Assembly: GCF_009917385.1 (NCBI RefSeq)
Contig: NZ_QWLJ01000037.1
Coordinates: 1 to 48,550 of the forward strand
Direction of reading: 5' to 3'
DNA: 48,550 bases
Source of the DNA: Roseburia sp. 1XD42-34
GTDB taxonomy: Bacteria > Bacillota > Bacilli > Bacillales > Amphibacillaceae
Made by a program: the position numbers and the translations under genes. The notes beneath the pieces were generated by a model, which worked only from the letters and a program-made list of their open reading frames with translations, was not told where the DNA came from and searched no databases. Below, in pieces: positions 27,402 through 35,227 of the stretch (within the stretch, counting starts at the first letter, position 1; each line of letters opens with the position of its first letter).

Positions 27402-28604
27402 ATGGCAAAATTAACATTGTTTGTCATTGATAGTTTTGGCATTGGAGCAATGGACGATTGTGCAGAGTATAATATTGCTGATTGTTCTGCTAATACGTAC
27501 AAGCATATCCGAGATGTAAAGCAAGCGGAATTACAAATTCCATTGATGTATAACGCAGGGTTAGGTACGTTAGTGGATGGAATCAAAATCCCTTCCAACG
27601 CTTATGGCTGTGCGAAGCTTGCGCATCATGGTGCAGATACGTATTTAGGACACCAAGAAATAGTAGGAAGCTGTCCCAAAAAATCCAATAAACGTTTAAT
27701 AAAGGACATTCATGTTGGTTTAAAGCTGGCTTTAGAAGCAGCTGGGTATACGGTTACGTATCCAATTGTCGGTTGTCCAGTTTTATTAATTAATGAGGCA
27801 GCTGTAGTGGCCGACAATTTAGAATCTGTTTATGGTAACATCATTAATGTGACAGCGGATTTGAAAAAAATGCCGTTTCCTATGGTAAAGCAATTAGGAC
27901 GAGTAGTTAGACAACATGTGGATACTTCTAGGGTTATAGCATTCGGTGGACCGTATACTTCCATAGAGCATATTTTATCTTGTGTAATAGAAAAACAAAT
28001 TGGTCAATGGGGCGTTGATACACCAAAAGCAAAAGTTTATGGTAAGGGTTATAATGTTTATCATATGGGATATGGTGTAGAAATGGACAAGCAATTTCCT
28101 ATGATTGCTGCTAAGCATGGCTTGAAGGTTTATCGTTTAGGAAAAACAGCCGATGTTTTACATGGAGAAGGTCCTGCTAATCCAATTGTGAATACGTCGA
28201 AGTTACTGGAAAGCGTAAGCGACAACTACGTAACAGAACAAGGTGAGGCAGCTTTTTTAATTAATATTCAAGAAACAGATTTAGCTGGACATTCTCAAAA
28301 TGTAGACTGGTATTGCCAATTATTAAATGAAGTTGACCGGTGGCTGTCTAATATTTTCTTACCCATGATGGCTAAGGAGGATATATTAATCGTTATGGCT
28401 GATCATGGAAATGATCCAACGATAGGTCATGCTAATCATACGAGAGAATATGTACCTATTTTAATTTTGGGTGAAAAAGTAAATAGCATAAATATAGGCC
28501 TTCGTGAAACAATGGCTGATGTCGGGGCCACTATATGTGATTTTTTTCACTTACCTTCCACAGCAGAGGGGAAAAGTTTTTTAGCAGACATTTTAAATGA
28601 ATAG
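27402..28604 (+). CDS. yhfW: YhfW-like phosphopentomutase-family metalloenzyme
   Basis: A 400-residue member of the alkaline phosphatase/phosphopentomutase superfamily, matching E. coli YhfW. The N-terminal metal site D10 in LFVIDSFGIGAMDD and the C-terminal VMADHGNDPTIGHANHTRE (D-H-G and H-x-x-H) are those of phosphopentomutases, which move a phosphate on a sugar using Mn2+. The substrate here is probably not ribose phosphate, since the cap region differs, but that cannot be tested by eye. It starts 4 bases after yhfX and is the last gene of the cluster. Confidence 0.83.
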   Translation: MAKLTLFVIDSFGIGAMDDCAEYNIADCSANTYKHIRDVKQAELQIPLMYNAGLGTLVDGIKIPSNAYGCAKLAHHGADTYLGHQEIVGSCPKKSNKRLIKDIHVGLKLALEAAGYTVTYPIVGCPVLLINEAAVVADNLESVYGNIINVTADLKKMPFPMVKQLGRVVRQHVDTSRVIAFGGPYTSIEHILSCVIEKQIGQWGVDTPKAKVYGKGYNVYHMGYGVEMDKQFPMIAAKHGLKVYRLGKTADVLHGEGPANPIVNTSKLLESVSDNYVTEQGEAAFLINIQETDLAGHSQNVDWYCQLLNEVDRWLSNIFLPMMAKEDILIVMADHGNDPTIGHANHTREYVPILILGEKVNSINIGLRETMADVGATICDFFHLPSTAEGKSFLADILNE

Positions 28605-28761
28605 GTAAGAGTTAGTGTCCTTCCGTTGGCATTTTAAGAGAATACGTTTTCTTATTAAATAAAAACGACTAAATATTCTGTTGTTGGAGCTAATGTAGTA
28701 GGATGGATGAGCGATCTTATTGTTTGATGTAAGGGGTTTTTTGGTTATTTATAATGTAATT

Positions 28762-29014
28762 AAGTATAACATTAGGACTTGAGTATAAGGAAGTAACCGG
28801 ATAGCCACGTCCGGCTCCAGCACCCAGCAACTAGGCGACTTCACGAACTGCTTCCGATAAGTCCTCATTGGTTGTAGCTAAGAGGAAGGCCGACTAAAAA
28901 CGGGCTTGCCGCTCAGGCGTCGTCATACTCCTGTTGCAGGAGCATGATTCCTAAAACTTTAGTTGCTTCGTTCCAGTGCTACGTTGCTAAACGGGCGCTC
29001 TGCGCCTTTGTTCT
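28762..29014 (+). repeat. long dispersed repeat, copy C (without module 2)
   Basis: Contains AACCGGATAGCCACGTCCGG, CCCAGCAACTAGGCGACTT, GAGGAAGGCCGACTAAAAAC and the GGGCTTGCC turn, then GCATGATTCCT. It passes directly to GTTGCTTCGTTCCAG and the tail GCTACGTTGCTAAACGGGCGC-TCT-GCGCCTTTGTTC. Module 2, present here in copies B, D and E, is missing, so this is an 'empty' version. The preceding 28605-28761 shows no gene and no clear terminator for yhfW. Confidence 0.88.
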
Positions 29015-29116
29015 CATGTTTTACAGGGTTATTTTGTGGTACATTACTTTATAGATGAAGAGAAGCAAGTCTAATTCATCAGGGGAATTTTATTTTAAAA
29101 GGAGATGTTTTTAATC

Positions 29117-30046
29117 ATGCCCAAGGTGAGTTTAGGAAAATCAGATATCTCTGTCTATCCAATCGGATTAGGAACGAACGCCGTCGGTGGTCATAATATT
29201 TATCCTAATATGCTCGATGAAGAACAAGGAAAGAATGTCGTTCGTACTGCATTGGAACAAGGAATTAATCTGTTGGACACAGCGTTTATTTATGGGCCGG
29301 AGCGGTCCGAAGAATTAATCGGAGAAGTGATGAAAGAATATCAGCGTGAAGATATCGTGCTTGCGACCAAAGGCGCGCATAAATTTGTTGGTGACGAAGT
29401 AGTAATAGATAATTCTCCTGCTTTTTTGAAGCAGTCCGTAGAAGATAGTCTTCGTCGCTTACAAACAGACTATATCGATCTATACTATATTCATTTTCCG
29501 GATAAAGATACACCAAAAGATGAAGCTGTTGGTGCATTAAAAGAATTAAAGGATGAAGGGAAAATTCGTTCTATCGGTGTGTCGAATTTCACATTGGAAC
29601 AATTGAAAGAAGCGAATAAGGATGGATATGTTGACGTACTGCAAACAGAATATAATTTACTAAAGCGTGAAGCAGAAACTAGTTTTTTCCCTTATACGAA
29701 AAAAGAAAAAATTACGTTTATTCCTTACTTTCCACTGGAATCAGGATTACTTGCTGGAAAATATGATAAGCATCAAACATTTACGGATTTACGGGCTGAA
29801 AACCCGAATTTTCAAGGTGAAAAATTCCACGAAAATCTTGCAAAAGTAGCAAAATTAAAGCCAATAGCTGAGAAATATAACGAGGAAATTGCTCATCTTG
29901 TTTTAGCTTGGTATTTTACTCGTCCTTCTGTCGATGTGCTTATTCCTGGAGCCAAGCTGGCAGAACAGGTAGTTAGCAACAAACGGGCTGCTGCGATTAT
30001 TCTTGCAGAAGAAGATATGCAGCTGATTAACGATATTTTTGCCTAA
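29117..30046 (+). CDS. aldo/keto reductase
   Basis: A 309-residue NADPH-dependent oxidoreductase of the AKR superfamily (TIM barrel), closest in type to B. subtilis IolS/YccK-like proteins. LDTAFIYGPERSEELIG contains the catalytic aspartate and tyrosine, ATKGAHK the lysine, and LYYIHFPD the family's third motif; QTEYNLLKRE and IPGAK near the end fit the cofactor site. An in-frame ATG at 29105 lies on top of the AAAAGGAG ribosome site, so the ATG at 29117 is preferred. It stands alone and converges on the polymerase gene. The substrate is unknown. Confidence 0.85.
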   Translation: MPKVSLGKSDISVYPIGLGTNAVGGHNIYPNMLDEEQGKNVVRTALEQGINLLDTAFIYGPERSEELIGEVMKEYQREDIVLATKGAHKFVGDEVVIDNSPAFLKQSVEDSLRRLQTDYIDLYYIHFPDKDTPKDEAVGALKELKDEGKIRSIGVSNFTLEQLKEANKDGYVDVLQTEYNLLKREAETSFFPYTKKEKITFIPYFPLESGLLAGKYDKHQTFTDLRAENPNFQGEKFHENLAKVAKLKPIAEKYNEEIAHLVLAWYFTRPSVDVLIPGAKLAEQVVSNKRAAAIILAEEDMQLINDIFA

Positions 30047-30055
30047 GTTTGTATT

Positions 30056-30086
30056 TGTTCCGTGAGACGTAAAACCTCACGGAACA
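30056..30086. terminator. hairpin between convergent genes
   Basis: TGTTCCGTGAG (30056-30066) and CTCACGGAACA (30076-30086) form a perfect 11-bp stem with a 9-base loop, just after the aldo/keto reductase stop and before the end of the convergent polymerase gene. The following sequence is only moderately T-rich, so strength is uncertain. Confidence 0.65.
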
Positions 30087-30122
30087 GCTTGTTGTTTGCA
30101 TATTCTCTAAATGGACCCCCTT

Positions 30123-31376
30123 CTACGCATAGTGCCCACCGATTTTTTTGCTTCTTTCGATCGTAATACCTGCATCTGTATAGCTGCTCGCACGGAGAAG
30201 CGAAGTAGCGCCATATTTCGCACGGATGGCATCCATCGTGTAACCAATATCATCTTTTTTGGCACGATCTTCAAATAAACTCAATTGCGTTGTTTGTTTT
30301 CCGTATAAATGAGTTAATGTCACGTACACGCGGCGAATACTGCTAATGCCATCGTAAAAGCGAAAAAATAAATCCATACAAACATGATACATATCCATCG
30401 TAACATTGGTGGGAATAGAAACAGAGGCAGAGCGGGAGAATCCACCACCAGTTTCTTTGGAATAGCTGATACCAAGCTGAATGGTTTTTCCAGCCATATG
30501 AGCGGTTCTTGCCCTCCGGCACACTTCCTCACAAAGATCCAGTATACAAACATGGACTTCTTCTTTTGAATAGTCACGCAATAATAAAATACCATGACCA
30601 AACCCTTTTTGCTCCGTTTTGATAAAATTTCCGATTACAGGGCTTAAATCGATTCCCCATGCATGCCAGTATAGTTGCTCTCCCATGACGCCAAATCGTT
30701 TTCGCAGGTGTTGCAAGTCAAAGCAAGCGAGCTGACCAAGTGTTATAATTCCCATTCGCTGGAGGTTTTTTTTCATCCTGTTTCCAACTCCCCAAATCAT
30801 TTCTACTGGAAAAGGCCACAGTTTTTGTGGTACATCTTCATAGGTGCATTCAGCAACCCCTTGTTTTTTTGCATGCAGATCCATCACGACTTTGGCGAGG
30901 AATTTATTATCACCAATACCAATGGAACATGTTATCCCAAAGCATTCGAGAATATCGTTTTTTATACGTTCAGCTATTTCTAGCCGGTTTCCAAACCTTC
31001 TTTTGAGTCCGTTAACGGTGACCCAAACTTCATCTACGGAATATGGATGGATGGCTTCTTTAGGGACGTATTGATAAAGTAACTTGGTTATTTCAGTGGA
31101 TACTTTTAAATAGTCAGCCATATGTGCAGGAACAATATGCAGGTTTGGATCATTCGGCAGTTCAAAGAAACGACTCACATTGCTAATCCCGTATTTTTTC
31201 TTTAGCGCAGGAGAAGCAGCAAGTACGATACTACCGGATCTGCTTGGATCTCCTACAACGGCAAGCAATGCTTTCATTGGATCTAAATGCAATTTAACTG
31301 CCTCCACACTGGCATAAAAAGAGCGCATATCGATACATAGAATATCATTACGTGGATAGAGGGAACAATCCATCAT
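30123..31376 (-). CDS. uvrX: Y-family DNA polymerase, UvrX/YqjW-like (translesion)
   Basis: A 417-residue Y-family polymerase of the UvrX/YqjW group in Bacillus, an error-prone translesion enzyme of the SOS response. ILCIDMRSFYASVEAV (with D16) and HPYSVDEVWV (SVDE) carry the catalytic acids; the fingers and little-finger regions follow in the usual order (CSIGIGDNKFLAKV, then a helix-hairpin-helix near IWGVGNRMKKNLQRMGI). Two adjacent ATGs (31376 and 31373) follow GAGGAGGTTGA; either may be used. A perfect LexA box lies 17 bases upstream. A beta-clamp motif was not identified with certainty (SLFED near residue 370 is a candidate). Confidence 0.87.
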   Translation of the reverse strand: MMDCSLYPRNDILCIDMRSFYASVEAVKLHLDPMKALLAVVGDPSRSGSIVLAASPALKKKYGISNVSRFFELPNDPNLHIVPAHMADYLKVSTEITKLLYQYVPKEAIHPYSVDEVWVTVNGLKRRFGNRLEIAERIKNDILECFGITCSIGIGDNKFLAKVVMDLHAKKQGVAECTYEDVPQKLWPFPVEMIWGVGNRMKKNLQRMGIITLGQLACFDLQHLRKRFGVMGEQLYWHAWGIDLSPVIGNFIKTEQKGFGHGILLLRDYSKEEVHVCILDLCEEVCRRARTAHMAGKTIQLGISYSKETGGGFSRSASVSIPTNVTMDMYHVCMDLFFRFYDGISSIRRVYVTLTHLYGKQTTQLSLFEDRAKKDDIGYTMDAIRAKYGATSLLRASSYTDAGITIERSKKIGGHYA

Positions 31377-31392
31377 TCAACCTCCTCATCAA

Positions 31393-31408
31393 AAGAACGT
31401 ACGTTCTT
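31393..31408. promoter_or_regulatory. LexA (DinR) SOS box for uvrX
   Basis: AAGAACGTACGTTCTT is a perfect 16-base palindrome containing GAAC-N4-GTTC, the core of the Bacillus SOS box (CGAACN4GTTCG). It lies immediately upstream of the uvrX ribosome site, where bound LexA would block transcription until DNA damage. The match and location are direct; regulation is inferred from the known consensus. Confidence 0.85.
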
Positions 31409-31474
31409 ATTATATGCAGATCGCAATTATTTTACTAGTGCCATTTTCTTCCTAAAGATACGAAGGTGTTCAAG

Positions 31475-31910
31475 GATAAGAAAGTATAAAATGGCGTGCT
31501 TATGGATAGCGAAATAACCGAAGCCTCACGTCCAGCCCAGCAACGACGCGACTTTAGAAATCGCCCTACGATAAGGCCTCATCGGTTCGTCTCTAAGAGG
31601 AAGGTCGACTAAAAACGGGCCTGCCGTCCAAACGTCGGCATCCCCCTGTTTTAGTGGCATGATTCCTTTATCCCGTAAAAAGGCGTTGTAGACTCCCACG
31701 GTCTAAGAATGGAAGATGTGAGCGGAACAAGTCGAAGCGGGAGGTAATAGCAACTCAATTCCCTATTTCGTAAGAGGCCTTTAGGTCATACCATTATGGT
31801 ACTAACCATCAGCGGGGGTTTCTTTATCCCTGCTGATGGAAGGTTCACCTTATCCTTCGTTGATTCGTTTCATTCGATATGTTGTTAAACGGGCGCTTGC
31901 GCCTTTATTC
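31475..31910 (+). repeat. long dispersed repeat, copy D (with nested module 2)
   Basis: Full-length copy in the divergent gap between uvrX and the S13 gene. It begins GATAAGAAAGTATAAAATGG, has AACCGA ... ATCGGTT, GTCGAC ... GTCGGC flanking the ACGGGCCTGCCGT turn, then module 2 at about 31668-31855 (GGCGTTGTAGACTCCCAC, GAAGCGGGAGGTAATAG, CCTTTAGGTCATACC, CATCAGCGGGGG/CCCTGCTGATG), then the tail with GGGCGC-TT-GCGCCTTTATTC. Confidence 0.88.
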
Positions 31911-32133
31911 GTGAGTCTGGTACATATCTTAAAAGGCATACAGATTCCTTTGGTGATATGCTACTTTAGTATTTAGAGATAATTTGCTACTGGTGTTTAG
32001 GTTTTCCTATGAAAAAACCGTAAAACTTCTGCATAAAAAGGATTATTACTTAACTATATGGAATTAGTTTATAACGATAAGCATGATACAACTATCCTGA
32101 ATGGGAGTAAAAAGGCTCGAGGAGGCGTGCTGG

Positions 32134-33486
32134 ATGAAAGAGATAATAGAAACGTATATAACCAAAGAACCGAGATTACGAGGAGCGTTGATAGGTATTA
32201 GCATAAGAGAAGCGGATACCGGAAAAGTTGTTTACGAACATATGGGTGATATCAGGTTTCATCCGGCTTCCAATATGAAGCTACTAACAGCTGTTGCAGG
32301 TTTAAACGTTTTAGGAGAGAAGTATCGCTTCACCACTGAATTAAATACCGACGGAGTAATAGAAAATGGAATTCTAAAAGGAAATCTGTATATTGTTGGT
32401 AAAGGTGACCCGACTTTATTACCAGAAACCTACCATCTATTTGCTCGCCGGTTAAACCAACTAGGAATTGGATATATTGCAGGAGACATTATTGGCGACG
32501 ATACATGGTATGATGCCGTTCGACTTTCGCAGGATATCATTTGGAGTGATGAGACCTATCATTATGCAGCACAAATCGCAGCATTAACAGTTTCACCAGA
32601 TAAACAATATGACGCGGGTAGTGTTTATGTAAAAATAAGCCCTCGAAAACATGGGGAGCCAGCAAATGTAACCATATTTCCAAAAACGGATTATGTTACG
32701 CTTGTCAATAAGATAAAGACAGGCGAAGAAGAAAATATTGTGATTGAAAGAGAGTATGGAGGAAATAAAATACATTTATCTGGAGAAATATCAGAGAACG
32801 GTGGGGAAGTGGAGGAATGGATAGCAGTATGGGAACCAACAGATTATGCGTTACATATTTTTCAAACTGCACTAAAGCATCAGAGTATCGTATGGGAAGG
32901 AACTGTGTATCGAGGACAAGCTCCGCGGCGATTAACATGCTTGTATAAACACCATTCTATTCCGCTAAACAAGCTGGTTATTCCGCTTATGAAAAATAGT
33001 AACAATACGATTGCAGAAATAATTATCAAAGAAATGGGAAAGCTCGTATATGGAGAAGGAAGCTGGGAAAACGGTTTACGAGTGTTAGAAAGGGAAATGG
33101 GTGAGATGGGGATGGAGCTTGAAACAATGGTTATTCGTGATGGTTCAGGTATATCACATATAAATGGTATCCCTGCTAACCAACTAACAAAGCTGCTATA
33201 TACGATTCAAGCAGCTAATTGGTTCGATATATATATACATGCGCTACCGGTTACAGGAGCTTACGCCCCATGGATTGGCGGTACATTGCAGGAACGTATG
33301 CCTCACCTTAACATAAGAGCTAAAACAGGGACAATTCATGGTGTAAGCACTTTAGCAGGGTATATGCAAAAAAGGAATGGAAAACAGTTGATTTTTTCTA
33401 TTTTAATAGACCATTTAATTGATGAAGAGGAAGGAAAAGAAATTGAAGATCGTATTTTGAATATGATAGCTAATGAAGATGTGTGA
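32134..33486 (+). CDS. S13-family D-Ala-D-Ala carboxypeptidase/endopeptidase (PBP4 type)
   Basis: A 450-residue penicillin-binding protein of peptidase family S13 (DacB/DacC type), which trims or cross-link-cleaves peptidoglycan. The three active-site motifs are present: SxxK in PASNMKLL, SxN in KNSNNTIAE, and KTG in RAKTGTIHG. The ATG at 32134 follows GAGGAGGCG; an in-frame ATG at 32101 precedes that site and is rejected. With either start the N-terminus is polar (KEIIETYITKEPRLRG) and shows no signal peptide or membrane anchor, whereas B. subtilis DacC is secreted. Either export follows another route or the start region has been altered. Length otherwise fits the family. Confidence 0.82.
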   Translation: MKEIIETYITKEPRLRGALIGISIREADTGKVVYEHMGDIRFHPASNMKLLTAVAGLNVLGEKYRFTTELNTDGVIENGILKGNLYIVGKGDPTLLPETYHLFARRLNQLGIGYIAGDIIGDDTWYDAVRLSQDIIWSDETYHYAAQIAALTVSPDKQYDAGSVYVKISPRKHGEPANVTIFPKTDYVTLVNKIKTGEEENIVIEREYGGNKIHLSGEISENGGEVEEWIAVWEPTDYALHIFQTALKHQSIVWEGTVYRGQAPRRLTCLYKHHSIPLNKLVIPLMKNSNNTIAEIIIKEMGKLVYGEGSWENGLRVLEREMGEMGMELETMVIRDGSGISHINGIPANQLTKLLYTIQAANWFDIYIHALPVTGAYAPWIGGTLQERMPHLNIRAKTGTIHGVSTLAGYMQKRNGKQLIFSILIDHLIDEEEGKEIEDRILNMIANEDV

Positions 33487-33540
33487 ATTTTCGTGTATAT
33501 CAAAGTAAAGTTTCAATGGCAGTAGACATATATCAGTTTT

Positions 33541-33724
33541 ACCTCGCATGAAAGGTGCCGTAAGACTCCCACTTCAAAATTTTGAGTGGATACAAAAGGT
33601 CTAAGTGGGAGAAAACGGTACCTAAGTGTCCGACTCGTTCAAGGGCCTTAAGGTCATACCCTGGCGGTTACTAACATTCAGTAGGAGATGGGAAAACGTC
33701 ACTGAATGAAGTTTGACTTTATTG
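33541..33724 (+). repeat. stand-alone module 2 repeat (structured)
   Basis: Begins CGCATGAAAGGTGCCGTAAG. AGGTGCCGT pairs with ACGGTACCT, CTCCCACTT with AAGTGGGAG, and CATTCAGT with ACTGAATG. These are the same helices as in other copies but with changed base pairs. The CCTTAAGGTCATACCCTGG box follows the second stem. It lies 72 bases before the GltS-like gene. Confidence 0.82.
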
Positions 33725-33796
33725 GGCAACACGTTTTGAAAACCATTGTCACGGGAAAAGCAATAGCAATAAAAGTTAAAAAAAGGGGTTTTCAAA

Positions 33797-35206
33797 ATGA
33801 CAGCAAACCAAGTTGGCTTTGCCTTTTTGTATATAGCGGCTTTTTTGCTATTAGGAAAATGGGTACGCGTCCGTGTTTCATGGTTACAAAATTTATTTTT
33901 ACCAGCTTCTATTATTGGAGGTTTTTTAGCTTTAATCCTTGGTCCACAAGTTCTTGGAAAGCTAGTAGGCATGTTTGTTTCAGAAGGTTCTTTTTGGGTG
34001 AACGGAATATTTCCAGAGTCCGTAACTGCTGTATGGAATGATTTACCGGGGTTATTAATAAACGTTGTATTTGCTTCGTTATTTCTTGGAGCGTCCATCC
34101 CTGGACTGCGAAAAATCTGGAACTATGGCGGTCCGCAATTAGCTTTTGGCTGGACCATTGGTTGGGGACAGTACGTTATCGGTATTTTATTAGCCGTCCT
34201 TGTGTTAAGCCCTGTGTTTGGCTTACCTCCATTAACTGGTGCGCTCATTGAAGTGGCGTTTGAAGGTGGACACGGGACTGCAGCTGGCTTAGCCGGAACG
34301 TTTGAAGAAATAGGATTTGCAGAAGGTTATGATTTGTCTGTCGGTCTAGCTACGATAGGGATATTGTCAGGAGTAATTGTAGGAATCATTTTAATTAATT
34401 GGGCGGTTAGAAAAGGAAAAACAAATGTGATTAAAGATGTACAAGGTTTCTCTGATTTACGGAAGCAAGGAATTATGGAATTTGAAAATCGAGATCCTGC
34501 AGCCAAAATGACGGTACGACCAGAATCAATTGAACCGCTATCTTTACATTTTGCATTGGTGGGCTTATCTGTACTGGTGGGGTATTTACTTCTACAAACG
34601 TTAATATGGCTGGAATCTATCATCATCGGTTCATTTACAGATACAACCTTTATGACCTATATTCCATTATTCCCATTAGCCATGATTGGCGGGATTTTGG
34701 TTCAACTATTTTTCAATAAAGTGGACAATGCACAAATTATAGATCGGAATATGATTAACCGTATTCAAGGCTTTGCGTTGGATATACTTATTTTAACAGC
34801 CATCGGTACAGTATCAATTGATGTCATTAGTGATTATATTGTTCCGTTTCTTTTATTAGCGACAGCCGGTATTTTATGGAACGTTTTTGGTCTTTTAGTG
34901 TTAGCACCAAGAATTATTCCTTCCTATTGGTTTGAACGAGCAATTGGAGATTTTGGACAGTCTATGGGGATCACTGCAACTGGTTTATTATTAATGCGAA
35001 TTGTGGATCCTAGAAGTGAGACACCAGCATTTGAGGGGTTTGGTTATAAACAGCTTGTGTATGAGCCATTCCTTGGAGGTGGACTGGTAACAGCTCTTTC
35101 AATCCCACTTATTTATCAGTTTGGCGCGATACCATTTTTAATTTTTGCTATGATCATGAGTCTCATCGGTGCTTTAGTAGGCTTGCTATATTTTGGCAAA
35201 AGATAA
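33797..35206 (+). CDS. sodium/glutamate symporter family protein (GltS-like)
   Basis: A 469-residue membrane protein of the Na+/glutamate symporter (GltS, ESS) family, somewhat longer than the 400-residue E. coli protein. Two inverted halves of hydrophobic helices are visible, with a soluble-looking loop at about residues 200-250. GHGTAAGLAGTFEEIGFAEG (about 155-174) corresponds to the first re-entrant loop, and GDFGQSMGITATGLLLMRI (about 382-400) to the second. The ATG at 33797 follows AAAAAAGGGG. The CPA1 antiporter gene begins 21 bases after its stop, so the two form an operon in which Na+ taken up with the substrate could be expelled. Confidence 0.83.
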   Translation: MTANQVGFAFLYIAAFLLLGKWVRVRVSWLQNLFLPASIIGGFLALILGPQVLGKLVGMFVSEGSFWVNGIFPESVTAVWNDLPGLLINVVFASLFLGASIPGLRKIWNYGGPQLAFGWTIGWGQYVIGILLAVLVLSPVFGLPPLTGALIEVAFEGGHGTAAGLAGTFEEIGFAEGYDLSVGLATIGILSGVIVGIILINWAVRKGKTNVIKDVQGFSDLRKQGIMEFENRDPAAKMTVRPESIEPLSLHFALVGLSVLVGYLLLQTLIWLESIIIGSFTDTTFMTYIPLFPLAMIGGILVQLFFNKVDNAQIIDRNMINRIQGFALDILILTAIGTVSIDVISDYIVPFLLLATAGILWNVFGLLVLAPRIIPSYWFERAIGDFGQSMGITATGLLLMRIVDPRSETPAFEGFGYKQLVYEPFLGGGLVTALSIPLIYQFGAIPFLIFAMIMSLIGALVGLLYFGKR

Positions 35207-35227
35207 ACATGTAAGGGAGCGAATGGA

